From NCBI RefSeq assembly GCF_019312595.1, contig NZ_JAHWDQ010000002.1:186001-250000 (forward strand): a DNA stretch of 64,000 bases, written 5' to 3'. The position numbers and the translations under genes were made by a program. The stretch comes from Zhongshania aquimaris (GTDB lineage: Bacteria > Pseudomonadota > Gammaproteobacteria > Pseudomonadales > Spongiibacteraceae). Positions within the stretch are counted from its first letter, which is position 1. Every line of letters begins with the position of its first letter. Shown here piece after piece: positions 1 through 8,931 of the stretch. The notes below the pieces were generated by a model that saw only the letters and a program-made list of their open reading frames with translations, was not told the DNA's origin and did not search any database.

Positions 1-1651
1 CGTGCTGTTTCTGTAGTTCAATTAAGCACTCCTGGCCGTTGTTTGCCGTTATAGCGATCATATTCCAGCGTTTTACTGTATTTGCCACCAGCATTTGATT
101 GACAGGGTTGTCTTCAACGATCAACACCGTTTTACCGGCTAGAACATTTTCTTGAGGTGTCGTTTCATCTATCGCTTGAACAGCTTCGTACCGACATTTC
201 CATTTAATGGTGAATTGGGTACCTTCTCCTAGCTTACTGTCCATTTTAAGCTCAGCGTGCATAAGCGAGCACAAACGTTTAACAATCGCTAAGCCTAAGC
301 CAGAACCGCCATAACGCCGCTTTCTTGATCCGTCTGCCTGCCGAAAACTGTCAAATACAATGAGCTGATCTGATTCGTCGATACCAATACCTGTATCCTT
401 AACGCTAAGCGTTAATAGCAATTCTTTTGCATTTATTTCCTCACTGTCTAATCTTATGTCTATATTTCCACTGTGGGTAAATTTCACAGCGTTTGACGCG
501 AGGTTCAGAACGATTTGGCGAACTCGGGTGTCGTCACCATAAACATTTACTGACCGTAATTTTGAGGACACGCTGTAGTTTAGTTCAACTCCTTTGTTTT
601 TCGCTTCGTAGATTAATGGTGTTAAATGCATGTCAAACAGAGTCGTCGGTGAGTAAAGATGGGAGTCGAGTTTAAGATCACCTTTCTCTATTTTTGAAAA
701 ATCCAAAATATTATTTACAATATTTAATAAGTGTTCACTTGAGCTTTTAGCTATCTCTATATAATTACTTTGTTCCTGATTTAATTCCGTGGTTGATAGC
801 AGTTGCAGCATACCAAGGGCGCCATTCATGGGCGTGCGGAGTTCATGGGTCATCGTAGCCAAGAACAAGCTCTTTGCATTATTCGCTTCATCTGCCAAGG
901 TTTTTGCAAGTTGCAGTTGCTGCAATCGACTGGTGAGTTCAGCTTGCTGAGCCTCGAGATTCATCGTCATTTCATTAATATGATTTTGTAACTCGCCTAA
1001 CTCGCCCTCCCCTTTTACTTTAAGTCGACTACCAAGATTCCCTAAAGATATATTCTTTGTAAATGTGTTTATTTCGGCCAGTGGTTTTGATATTCGTCTA
1101 CTTATTAACCAAGCTAGGAGAATACACAAGAAAATAGAAAGTGCTCCTATGCTACTAGAAACAATAACAATCCGTTTTTGTAGTTTCTCTAATTGATCTT
1201 TCGACTGCTCTATCGTTACGGTGCCAATTTCTTTTGGTGATTTTATAGATGTATCGATATCGCCCGTAAAAGAGTCGCTAATATCTACTCTACTCTGGAA
1301 AACAGGTACTGTTATTAATTCAAATGATTGATGACTTCTATGATTAGACTTTAGATATACTTTATTTTTTGTTAATAAATTTACAACGGTTATTGCTGTT
1401 ATATCTTTGTTGATAGCCGATCGCATGATTTCAATAAGTTGAGTGTCATTTCCACTTATAATTGCTAACTCACTAGATGCGGCAATGTTTTCTGCAATTC
1501 TTATAGCAATTTCTCGCTGATTAGCGGAGGCGTCATTAAGTCGACTTATTAATGAATACGTAAAAAGGGATATAAATATGACAATTGCAGGTGAAATACC
1601 TGCAATCAGTATTTGACTAAAAATAGTATGCTTTCTTAACTTAATTAGCAT
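1..1651 (-). CDS. BarA-like hybrid sensor histidine kinase (3' end beyond the window)
   Basis: Left-truncated membrane hybrid histidine kinase; about 550 residues are visible. In order: a transmembrane helix near residues 10-31, a periplasmic segment of about 130 residues, a second helix near 165-184, a HAMP linker, HisKA with phospho-acceptor H269 in THELRTPMNG, an ATPase domain with N box LNLASNAVKF (about 385) and G1 box DTGIGID, then a receiver beginning VLIVEDNPVNQ (about 510). The receiver aspartate and anything after it (a second receiver or Hpt) lie outside the window. The architecture and N-terminal region resemble BarA/GacS. The ATG begins one base after the stop of the upstream binding-protein gene, so co-transcription with it and the TonB receptor is likely. 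The signal and the partner response regulator are unknown. Confidence 0.93.
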   Translation of the reverse strand, partial: MLIKLRKHTIFSQILIAGISPAIVIFISLFTYSLISRLNDASANQREIAIRIAENIAASSELAIISGNDTQLIEIMRSAINKDITAITVVNLLTKNKVYLKSNHRSHQSFELITVPVFQSRVDISDSFTGDIDTSIKSPKEIGTVTIEQSKDQLEKLQKRIVIVSSSIGALSIFLCILLAWLISRRISKPLAEINTFTKNISLGNLGSRLKVKGEGELGELQNHINEMTMNLEAQQAELTSRLQQLQLAKTLADEANNAKSLFLATMTHELRTPMNGALGMLQLLSTTELNQEQSNYIEIAKSSSEHLLNIVNNILDFSKIEKGDLKLDSHLYSPTTLFDMHLTPLIYEAKNKGVELNYSVSSKLRSVNVYGDDTRVRQIVLNLASNAVKFTHSGNIDIRLDSEEINAKELLLTLSVKDTGIGIDESDQLIVFDSFRQADGSRKRRYGGSGLGLAIVKRLCSLMHAELKMDSKLGEGTQFTIKWKCRYEAVQAIDETTPQENVLAGKTVLIVEDNPVNQMLVANTVKRWNMIAITANNGQECLIELQKQH

Positions 1652-1652
1652 T

Positions 1653-2534
1653 CTAGTTGGACTCCCCATCGGGGAAGCGTCGCCTTAACTCTTCCTCAGA
1701 AGGAAGAGTTAAGCCAAGTGATTCTGCGACGCTATAGTTTATCTTTACTTCAAAATTACTAGGGTATTGTGGAGCAGGTAATTTCTTCGTATCTATATAG
1801 TAATTTACCATTGATACAATATCTGAAGTATATTGATCTGGTGTAGAAAGTACTGTAGCTAGTGCACCGGCTCTGACGAAGCCTTCTGTTGGCCCAATAA
1901 CTAAAGTTTGATGGCGATAACTACTTAACAGAATAGGTCTTATTGTGTCGGAATTATAAATAGTGTTCTCTGATGTAGTTAATAAAACATCATTATTTTG
2001 AATTATTTTTGTTACGCTCCTTATTATATTGGGCGTATTTATCTCGTATGAATTTATAGTTAATAGTGGATTTTGTATAGAAATATCATCAATAATTTTT
2101 TCATAAGTTTCGTCTTGATAGGCAATACCAAGTTGAACTTTTTTATCATCGAAAATTGATTTTATAAGTAGTACTTGTCTTTTTAATGGTTGATCAGAGA
2201 ACAGTGCTGTGGCGTTTTCATGATGATATTTAGCATACTCATTTGAGTTTACATAAAGTGCGAACTTCGCTTTGTAAGAATCGCTTTGTAGTAAGGGGAG
2301 AAGTTTTTCCGATACTATGATTAATATGTCACCCTTATTTTCTTTTTTCGGTAATTCGTTCTCATAGGTGTGAACGATAAAATTTTGTTCTTCTGCAATT
2401 TTTTTTGATAATTTTTCTAGAGTACTATTTTTCGCAGGCAAGATGATATCTACGATGAACATGTCGTCGCTGTAGGCCAACGTTGATATTAACAGTAACG
2501 TTGTTATGAATAATCCGTGAATTAGTTTTATCAA
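1653..2534 (-). CDS. periplasmic ABC_sub_bind-type substrate-binding-like protein
   Basis: 293 residues with a signal peptide (hydrophobic stretch about 7-20, ending near AYSDD). The C-terminal half has the pattern of the ABC transporter substrate-binding family PF04392: a GPTEGFVRAGALATV-like stretch, then STPDQ, and a closing FEVKINYSVAESLGLTLP. The proposed start is a TTG; it is preferred because it gives a complete signal peptide, and the next in-frame Met lies after the signal sequence. No permease or ATPase gene is nearby. Instead the gene lies between a TonB receptor (27 bases upstream) and a hybrid kinase (1 base downstream), which suggests it presents a ligand to the kinase or passes it from the receptor. 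That role is inference. Base composition is very AT-rich compared with the oriC genes. Confidence 0.82.
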   Translation of the reverse strand: MIKLIHGLFITTLLLISTLAYSDDMFIVDIILPAKNSTLEKLSKKIAEEQNFIVHTYENELPKKENKGDILIIVSEKLLPLLQSDSYKAKFALYVNSNEYAKYHHENATALFSDQPLKRQVLLIKSIFDDKKVQLGIAYQDETYEKIIDDISIQNPLLTINSYEINTPNIIRSVTKIIQNNDVLLTTSENTIYNSDTIRPILLSSYRHQTLVIGPTEGFVRAGALATVLSTPDQYTSDIVSMVNYYIDTKKLPAPQYPSNFEVKINYSVAESLGLTLPSEEELRRRFPDGESN

Positions 2535-2561
2535 GAGGCTAGTCCTTGACTCTTGTCGATA

Positions 2562-4553
2562 TTAATACCTTAAATTTATTCCAATAAACTGACGAAAATC
2601 ATCTTTGTATATATTGCTGCTGAGTAGCTCGCTGTCTTCATCGTGCCTAAATTGTCCTGAGTACGAAAACTCAATTTCGCTATCTTTGAAGGAGATAGTT
2701 TTCGATACTCGCATATCGCTGCGCGAATATTTATTCTGGGATGTACCTATTTCTCTAGCGTAATACTGTGAAAATGAAATTTGGATATTGTCGTCTGTCT
2801 TATAGCTAAGCAGAGCGCTAGCAGAATTCTTTGGTGTAAAGGTAGTTTCAGTATTCGGTGTAAATGCTTGGTCGCTATTGCTGTACGCCTTACTTTTAAT
2901 ATACGCGTAGCTGAAATGGATAAGCCATTTTCTGTTCGGCCTGTAGTCGATCTCAGTTTCAATACCAGATTGTTTCAAGTTACCACTATTAACGGGATTA
3001 AATCTTTCCAGTGATATAGAGTTTGAGATAAGTTGTTCTAATTGGTCAAAAAATATTTTCACATCCCACTGCAAATGATACTGATTGAAATTACCGTAGT
3101 AGCCGATTTCCCGCGATTCTATTTTTTCAGGTTTAAGATCTGGGTTTCCATTAGCGCTTAGAATTAATTTGCCTTGTGTTTGACCATTATTCGCAGGTCG
3201 TACATTGCGAGCGGTGTATGTCCAGTTAGCAGATGTTTCAAGTAGATCTGGTGTTCTAATCGCTTCAGAGTAAATTGCACGAAGACTGTGGTTTTTATCA
3301 AAATGATAATGTAAAGCTACTCTTGGCGAGAAACTTTTACCTATATCTTGTTCGTACTCAAAAGACCCGCCGGTGTTAATTGTTAGATTTTCAATAACAT
3401 TTTTTTCGATATTAAAAAATATTTGATAGTTATTGGTGCTGAGTGTTTTTCCGTAGAAGGTTTCAGAGGAAACCCGTGATTTTTTGAGATGGATACCCGC
3501 TACGGTTTTTAGTTTATCGTTCCAAATATAGGTGTCTTGTAGATCTATATCTTGACGATTTACACGTAGGTCTTCGTTTGCGTCGGCTAATACAAGCGGT
3601 GCAGGATTGTTATTAAGGCCAATAAAAAAGGGTGGAACTTCTACAGTCCAGCGATGTGTTTGTTTTTGAGCTGAAAAATTATATCTAAATGCTAGTTGAT
3701 GGAGTTCAGATATTTCCTTTTCGATTTTAGTCGATAGATAGTAATCGTCGGTTTTTGTATTTGGTTGAGTAACGTCTTCATCGGCAAAATCGTCAGTTAT
3801 TTCACCCGTTTTATAACCAGCGCCTAGGCTAATACTGTAGTTGTTAACAAGTGTTTCGTATCTGCTATTAATAATTTTGCTGGATTTACTATCAAACCTT
3901 TCTGAGCCATTTTTGTCTATATCAAAGCCGTCGTCTTGGATGCTTGCAAGAGTTACCCTTACATTTCCGTTAAGCATTTCATCAGCGTAACTAAGGCGAT
4001 AATTTTCGGTATTTTCAGTGCCATTGAGAATATTTGCTTCGTATGCATTTACGTCGGTGGGGTGTCGAGTAATGATATTAATTACGCCTAAAAATGCATT
4101 GGCACCATAGCTAGCGCTAGACGGGCCGCGAACCACTTCGATACGTTCTATGTCGTGAATCGTAATGGGGATATCGCTCCAATCTACGGTTGCTAGTCCA
4201 GATTGATATACAGATCTTCCGTCTATCAAGACCTGCATTCGGCGTGAGTCACGGTAGTTTGTGCCGTGGTAACTAACAACATAGTTCCAGCCATCTCGTG
4301 CGCCGACAGAGGTGCCAGGTATTAGACGAAATAGTTCAGGTATTTCTTTGAGCCCAGAGGCGATAATCATATCGCGATCAATAACACTGACGCTTGCGGG
4401 TACTTCGCTGCGGCTTTGTTTAAGTCTGGCGGGAGTCAATACCACGGGCAGGTCGTCGGTATTCCATATTTCCGCTTCCAGTGGGGAGCACAGTATTAGT
4501 GTACAGGTGCATATAATCAGGCTGCGCCTTAGTAAGCGTCGTTGCATTAACAA
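2562..4553 (-). CDS. TonB-dependent outer membrane receptor
   Basis: 663 residues. A signal peptide (about 1-28) is followed by a TonB-box-like stretch (DLPVVLTPAR), a plug domain with VLIDGRSVYQSG and the conserved IERIEVVRGPSSASYGANA segment, and a C-terminal 22-stranded barrel ending in an aromatic residue (INLRY), typical of outer membrane proteins. It should import or sense a ligand with TonB energy; the ligand is not identifiable. The closest general type is the BtuB/CirA class, but no heme or siderophore signature is evident. A good ribosome site (AAGGA) lies six bases before the ATG. It is the first gene of a leftward operon with the binding-protein and kinase genes and begins 78 bases after mnmE in the same direction. 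Confidence 0.93.
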   Translation of the reverse strand: MLMQRRLLRRSLIICTCTLILCSPLEAEIWNTDDLPVVLTPARLKQSRSEVPASVSVIDRDMIIASGLKEIPELFRLIPGTSVGARDGWNYVVSYHGTNYRDSRRMQVLIDGRSVYQSGLATVDWSDIPITIHDIERIEVVRGPSSASYGANAFLGVINIITRHPTDVNAYEANILNGTENTENYRLSYADEMLNGNVRVTLASIQDDGFDIDKNGSERFDSKSSKIINSRYETLVNNYSISLGAGYKTGEITDDFADEDVTQPNTKTDDYYLSTKIEKEISELHQLAFRYNFSAQKQTHRWTVEVPPFFIGLNNNPAPLVLADANEDLRVNRQDIDLQDTYIWNDKLKTVAGIHLKKSRVSSETFYGKTLSTNNYQIFFNIEKNVIENLTINTGGSFEYEQDIGKSFSPRVALHYHFDKNHSLRAIYSEAIRTPDLLETSANWTYTARNVRPANNGQTQGKLILSANGNPDLKPEKIESREIGYYGNFNQYHLQWDVKIFFDQLEQLISNSISLERFNPVNSGNLKQSGIETEIDYRPNRKWLIHFSYAYIKSKAYSNSDQAFTPNTETTFTPKNSASALLSYKTDDNIQISFSQYYAREIGTSQNKYSRSDMRVSKTISFKDSEIEFSYSGQFRHDEDSELLSSNIYKDDFRQFIGINLRY

Positions 4554-4572
4554 TCCTTAGATACGGTAGTCC

Positions 4573-4612
4573 TATCCTAAGTGTATCCTATAGTGTGATT
4601 ATTACTATGCTA
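4573..4612 (-). promoter_or_regulatory. helically phased repeats upstream of the TonB receptor
   Basis: TATCCTA occurs at 4573-4579 and 4584-4590, and a one-mismatch copy TATGCTA at 4606-4612. Start-to-start spacings are 11 and 22 bases, so all three would lie on one face of the helix. They sit 20-60 bases before the receptor start. Phased direct repeats are common for response regulators. The region is AT-rich, so chance occurrence is possible. Confidence 0.35.
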
Positions 4613-4631
4613 GTTTGCTATGGATATGTGG

Positions 4632-5996
4632 CTATTTTCCGATGCAAAAACTGGAAAAAATACGCCCAAGTAGATCGTCGGAACTAAATTCACCGGTTAT
4701 TTCGGCTAAAGCATTTTGGGCGAGTCGTAGCTCTTCAGCGAGCAGTTCGCCGGCATTATAAGTTGTGAGTTGTAGCTCGCCGTTTAATATGTGGTTTCGG
4801 CCGCGTGTTAATGCATCAATATGCCGACGCCTTGCGATAAACGGCGTATCGCCATCATCATAGCCGACGCACGATTTTAGATGCTCTCGCAGGGTATCAA
4901 TGCCTTGATTTTGTTTAGCGGAAATGAATAAACGGTTAATTCCGTCATCGTGAATTCCGGCTTTCTGTCCGGTTAAATCACATTTATTATAGATAATGGA
5001 GAGTTTGTCTTGTGCGATAAATACGTCAAATTCAGGAGGAATGTTTAAGTTTTCTTCAGCATTGGTTTTACTATCTATGACCAAAAGTATGCGGTCTGCT
5101 TGGCTGATTTCGTTCCAGGCGCGTTTAATCCCTTCGAGCTCAACCGGATCCTCGCTATCGCGTAAACCCGCAGTATCTACGATATGCAAGGGCATACCGT
5201 CGATTAGAATGTTTTCCCGAAGAACATCGCGAGTCGTGCCTGCAATATCGGTGACGATGGCTGATTCCCGCCCAGCTAAAGCATTTAGAAGGCTTGATTT
5301 ACCGGCATTGGGCTTTCCTGCAATAACGACGGTCATGCCTTCCCGCAGTATGCTGCCTTGCTTAGCTGAGTTAAATACCGTCTCAAGATGGTTTTTTATG
5401 TTTTGAAGTTCGCTTGTGACTCTGCCGTCACTAATAAAATCGATCTCTTCTTCTGGAAAATCGATGGCGGCTTCTACATATATTCTTAACAGGGTAATCG
5501 CTTCGACAAGGCTGTTAATTTCTTTGCTGAAGGCGCCTTCCAAAGAGCGCATAGCTTGACGTGCAGCTTGTTCAGAGGCACTGTCGATTAGATCTGCAAT
5601 TGCTTCTGCTTGAGCTAAATCTATTTTGTTGTTGAGAAAAGCACGCTCGGAAAACTCTCCCGGTCTGGCCATTCGAGCACCTTGGCTTATAACCTCGCGC
5701 AGTAAACAGTCAAGAATGACAGGTCCACCGTGACCTTGGAGCTCTAGCACATCTTCACCGGTAAATGAATTTGGTCCGGGGAAAAACAGTGCGATACCTT
5801 GGTCAATCGTTGACGTACTGTTTGCGGTGGTTTCTAAGAAGTTGCCATAGTGCGCGTATCGAGGGGTGATGTTGTCTAGCGCTAGCATGGAGCGCGCGAT
5901 ATCTTGGCTTTTGGGGCCGGAGATACGCACAATACCAACGCCACCTTTTCCCGGTGGCGTGGCGATGGCGGCGATGGTATCCGTTGTGTAAGCCAT
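4632..5996 (-). CDS. mnmE: tRNA modification GTPase MnmE
   Basis: 454 residues, full family length. With MnmG it installs the (carboxymethyl)aminomethyl group on U34 of certain tRNAs. Visible elements: N-terminal formyl-THF-binding domain starting [19 protein letters not shown], a G domain inserted in the helical domain with P-loop GKPNAGKSS, switch [15 protein letters not shown] and NKCDL, and the diagnostic C-terminal CIGK. It starts five bases after yidC ends and is the last gene of the rpmH-rnpA-yidD-yidC-mnmE series. In Pseudomonas the partner mnmG follows directly; here it does not, and a TonB receptor follows instead. Confidence 0.98.
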   Translation of the reverse strand: MAYTTDTIAAIATPPGKGGVGIVRISGPKSQDIARSMLALDNITPRYAHYGNFLETTANSTSTIDQGIALFFPGPNSFTGEDVLELQGHGGPVILDCLLREVISQGARMARPGEFSERAFLNNKIDLAQAEAIADLIDSASEQAARQAMRSLEGAFSKEINSLVEAITLLRIYVEAAIDFPEEEIDFISDGRVTSELQNIKNHLETVFNSAKQGSILREGMTVVIAGKPNAGKSSLLNALAGRESAIVTDIAGTTRDVLRENILIDGMPLHIVDTAGLRDSEDPVELEGIKRAWNEISQADRILLVIDSKTNAEENLNIPPEFDVFIAQDKLSIIYNKCDLTGQKAGIHDDGINRLFISAKQNQGIDTLREHLKSCVGYDDGDTPFIARRRHIDALTRGRNHILNGELQLTTYNAGELLAEELRLAQNALAEITGEFSSDDLLGRIFSSFCIGK

Positions 5997-6001
5997 ACTT
6001 G

Positions 6002-7672
6002 TTAGCGGGTTGGTAGGCCGCTTTTTTCAATACGCTTGGTAATAATATATTGTTGAATAATTGAGAGCGTGTTGTTCACGACCCAATATAGCACCAAGCC
6101 CGCAGGGAAGAATAAGAAGAAGAAGGTGAATACAATGGGCATCCACTGCATTATTTTTGCTTGCATTGGGTCCGGCGGCGGCGGGTTTAAGCGTTGCTGA
6201 ATAAACATTGACAGGCCCATTACTAGTGGTAATACGAAATAGGGATCCATTGCCGATAAGTCGTGAATCCACAAAATAAACGGCGCGTGACGTAGTTCAA
6301 TACTCTCCATTAATACCCAATACAATGCGATGAAAACCGGCATCTGTACGACCATGGGCAGGCAGCCGCCGAGTGGATTGATCTTTTCTTTTTTGTACAA
6401 CTCCATCATGGCCTGTGATTGCTTTTGACGGTCATCGGCATAGCGTTCTTTGATTTCAACAAGTTTGGGCTGAAACTTGCGCATATTCGCCATTGAGGTG
6501 AACGCTTTTTGGTTTAGCTTGAAGAATGCAGCTTTAACTAAAATAGTCACACCGATAATCGCAAATCCCCAGTTACCTAATACGGAGTGTATTTTGGTCA
6601 GAAGCCAGAATAATGGCTGTGCTATCCACCATAACCACCCATAATCGACGGTCAGATCCAAACCAGGTGATATTTCTTCAAGGCTGTATTGATCTTTAGG
6701 GCCGGTATATAGACTTGCACTTATTTTGCCTTGGCTCTTTGCATCAATAGTGACGGCGGCACTGGTTACCCGAGCGATATTCATATTTTGTTTGGTAACA
6801 ATAGTGCTTAATTCATTAACGCTGTCTGCCGGCGGCACCCATGCACTGACGAAATAGTGTTGAACCATGCCTATCCAGCCGCCATTCACAGTGGCTTTAA
6901 TGGGTTTATCTTGCATCTTATCGAAGGTGGTTTTTTTGTATAAATCTTCATTGGTTGCATACGCCACGCCGATGAAGGGCTTCATAGCGAACATACCGCC
7001 ATCACCATTCACGCTGGGGTCAGCGCTATTGCCGCGCTTCAATTGACCGAAAAAGCTCGCCTGGAAAGGGGCGTCACTTTGATTGTCGATAAGGTATTCA
7101 ACCTTTATTAGATATTCACCACGAGTAAATTGAAAACGTTTGATAACAGTAATGGCATCACTGTATTGGTAGTGTAAATCGACGTTTAGACTGTCAGACG
7201 ATCTATCTAGAGAATATTCCGCAGCGGTAGCGGTAAAGACAGGGCGACCTTTTGAAGTATCTGTGCCATTGGCACCGATTAATCCGCTTTGAGCTACATA
7301 GTTTCGAACATCGCTGTTCTCAAGGATAACGAACGGGTCGTCAGCTTCTAAGCTGGCTGTGTATTTTGGCAAACCAGCATAGACAATGTCGCCGCCGTGC
7401 AGGTCTATTTTTAGATCAAAGACATCAGTTTGAACGGCGATGTATTTCACGTCAGCAGTGGCATTTGCTTTAATAGCACTGATGTCATCATTGCTAACGA
7501 TGGCAGGTAAATCACTGCTGTCATTGCTGGTTGTCGGCGCACTTTTATTTGTGGCAACAGCAGCAACCTTAGCGGCAGTGTGGCCGGTGTCGAATTTTTG
7601 CCACTCCACTAATAACATAAGTGATAGTGCAGCGATGGCGGCGATAAGAAGATAGCGCTGAAAATCAATCAT
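6002..7672 (-). CDS. yidC: membrane protein insertase YidC
   Basis: 556 residues. Inserts and folds inner membrane proteins, alone or with SecYEG. An N-terminal transmembrane helix (about 5-22) is followed by a large periplasmic beta domain (about 60-330) and the conserved five-helix core (about 345-545), with the long charged cytoplasmic loop around [19 protein letters not shown] and the MNPLGG-type stretch [11 protein letters not shown]. Its ATG overlaps the TGA of yidD (ATGA), a sign of translational coupling. Length and layout are normal for gammaproteobacteria. Confidence 0.98.
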   Translation of the reverse strand: MIDFQRYLLIAAIAALSLMLLVEWQKFDTGHTAAKVAAVATNKSAPTTSNDSSDLPAIVSNDDISAIKANATADVKYIAVQTDVFDLKIDLHGGDIVYAGLPKYTASLEADDPFVILENSDVRNYVAQSGLIGANGTDTSKGRPVFTATAAEYSLDRSSDSLNVDLHYQYSDAITVIKRFQFTRGEYLIKVEYLIDNQSDAPFQASFFGQLKRGNSADPSVNGDGGMFAMKPFIGVAYATNEDLYKKTTFDKMQDKPIKATVNGGWIGMVQHYFVSAWVPPADSVNELSTIVTKQNMNIARVTSAAVTIDAKSQGKISASLYTGPKDQYSLEEISPGLDLTVDYGWLWWIAQPLFWLLTKIHSVLGNWGFAIIGVTILVKAAFFKLNQKAFTSMANMRKFQPKLVEIKERYADDRQKQSQAMMELYKKEKINPLGGCLPMVVQMPVFIALYWVLMESIELRHAPFILWIHDLSAMDPYFVLPLVMGLSMFIQQRLNPPPPDPMQAKIMQWMPIVFTFFFLFFPAGLVLYWVVNNTLSIIQQYIITKRIEKSGLPTR

Positions 7673-7929
7673 TGCTTGAATGCCTTGATAGTGTGAGTTT
7701 CGGTGGAATGACAGTGACAGGATGGTACAGGATCGTAGCCGCCGTCATTGAGTGGGTGACAACGACAAATACGTTTAATGCTTAGCCAGCTTCCGCGCAG
7801 CGCACCGTGTTGTTGTAAAGCTTCTACGGCGTAACTTGAGCAACTGGGATAGAAACGGCAATGCGGAGCCATCAGCGGACTGATAAACAGGCGGTAAAAG
7901 TGGATGCAGGCAATTAGCAAGCGCTGCAT
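7669..7929 (-). CDS. yidD: membrane protein insertion efficiency factor YidD
   Basis: 86 residues, the usual size. The family motif is clear: [20 protein letters not shown] then [14 protein letters not shown] and [17 protein letters not shown], with several conserved cysteines. YidD helps YidC-dependent insertion at the inner membrane surface. It lies in the standard place between rnpA (5 bases upstream) and yidC (4-base overlap). Confidence 0.97.
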   Translation of the reverse strand: MQRLLIACIHFYRLFISPLMAPHCRFYPSCSSYAVEALQQHGALRGSWLSIKRICRCHPLNDGGYDPVPSCHCHSTETHTIKAFKQ

Positions 7930-7934
7930 ATCGA

Positions 7935-8312
7935 CTAGCCCTCTTGCTGACGAAAGCGTTTCTCAGCCCGTTTTTCTAATTGATACCAAAGCTGATTACA
8001 GGTTTCATGAAGTTGCTTGTTATCAATATCGCTTAGCCCGCGTCGAGCTAATACAATAATATCAATGCCTTGCAGCTTATATTGATGTAGCCTGAATGTT
8101 TCTCTTACAACGCGCTTTACGCGATTGCGTTGCACGGAGAGTCGCACGTTTTTCTTTGCTATAACTAAGCCTAATCGAGCGCGGCCTAGGTTGTTTTTGC
8201 GTGCCAAAAATAATAGTTCAGCGGTTGAAACCTTCAGACGTGATTCGTCGAATACCGCTTGGTATTCGCTGGCATTTAAAAGGCGTAATGATTTTTCAAA
8301 GTGAAAATCCAC
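7935..8312 (-). CDS. rnpA: ribonuclease P protein component
   Basis: 125 residues. Protein subunit of RNase P, which removes the 5' leader of pre-tRNAs. The RNA-binding signature is present ([16 protein letters not shown], about 60-75), and [20 protein letters not shown] is typical of the family. The proposed start is GTG, giving [20 protein letters not shown]; no ATG lies nearer. It follows rpmH by 34 bases in the same direction and precedes yidD. Confidence 0.97.
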   Translation of the reverse strand: MDFHFEKSLRLLNASEYQAVFDESRLKVSTAELLFLARKNNLGRARLGLVIAKKNVRLSVQRNRVKRVVRETFRLHQYKLQGIDIIVLARRGLSDIDNKQLHETCNQLWYQLEKRAEKRFRQQEG

Positions 8313-8346
8313 CGTTATGCCAGCATACCGTATCGCTTAATAAGTC

Positions 8347-8484
8347 TTAAGCAGATAGAACAACACGGCCTTTAGCGCGGCGACGGTTGATTAGTTTACG
8401 GCCATTCTTAGTAGCCATACGTGCACGAAAACCGTGGTTGCGTGCTTTCTTAAGATTGCTTGGTTGGAACGTTCTTTTGCTCAT
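8347..8484 (-). CDS. rpmH: 50S ribosomal protein L34
   Basis: 45 residues, [20 protein letters not shown] onward and ending [12 protein letters not shown], an almost canonical L34. The reading frame stays open upstream as far as 8601, but the conserved family start fixes the ATG at 8484. It is the first gene leftward from the origin, with a promoter at 8676-8704, as in Pseudomonas. Confidence 0.98.
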   Translation of the reverse strand: MSKRTFQPSNLKKARNHGFRARMATKNGRKLINRRRAKGRVVLSA

Positions 8485-8675
8485 GATGTTGTCCGTAATG
8501 TAAATAAGCCGACGGGGTCGCCACCGGCACTGCACAGCTAAATTGCCGAGACAGTGAAAAATCGGATCGCGAATTTTAGTGGACATTAGGAGCAATAGCA
8601 ATGACTTGCTTGGTTTAGTTACACCTTTTTGCGGATTAGCGCTCCACCCTTCTAAATCACAGCTTACCCATAACT

Positions 8676-8704
8676 TATCTACAGGTTTTCAATATTGTTA
8701 TCAA
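8676..8704 (-). promoter_or_regulatory. rpmH promoter overlapped by a DnaA box
   Basis: On the minus strand, -35 TTGATA (8699-8704) and -10 TAGATA (8676-8681) are separated by 17 bases. The -10 lies inside the DnaA box at 8675-8683, so DnaA binding would be expected to affect rpmH-rnpA transcription. Confidence 0.5.
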
Positions 8705-8815
8705 GATGTGGGTGTTTTGTTGGCAGTATTGATAGAAACCTAAATTTCCTCCTTAGAGTGTTGAATAAGAAGGAGTTTTTCCTGAGCGCCTAGATTTTTT
8801 TCTTTGTAAAATTTG

Positions 8816-8844
8816 TGGATAACTGGATACTTGGCGAGTAGAAT
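8816..8844 (+). promoter_or_regulatory. dnaA promoter overlapped by a DnaA box
   Basis: TGGATA (8816-8821) and TAGAAT (8839-8844) are separated by 17 bases and match sigma70 -35 and -10 elements in 4/6 and 5/6 positions. The -35 lies inside the perfect DnaA box at 8814-8822, which fits the known autorepression of dnaA. The untranslated leader would be about 80 bases. Confidence 0.5.
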
Positions 8845-8931
8845 AAGTTGCTCTTCAACGATAAGTTATTCGGCTCTCCCAGAGTTTTGTGGCCATTGTT
8901 GTTTCATTAAAAATCTAAACTTGGAGTATTT

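Larger units (their letters stand above)
8602..8931. other. probable chromosomal replication origin (oriC)
   Basis: Non-coding stretch between divergent rpmH and dnaA, the position of the mapped origin in Pseudomonas putida. A perfect DnaA box TGTGGATAA lies at 8814-8822, a one-mismatch box TTATCTACA at 8675-8683 and a weak TTACCCATA at 8664-8672. A T-rich tract (about 8792-8813, TAGATTTTTTTCTTTGTAAA) next to the perfect box is a plausible unwinding element. Replication-coupled genes point away on both sides. The exact limits are uncertain. Confidence 0.82.
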
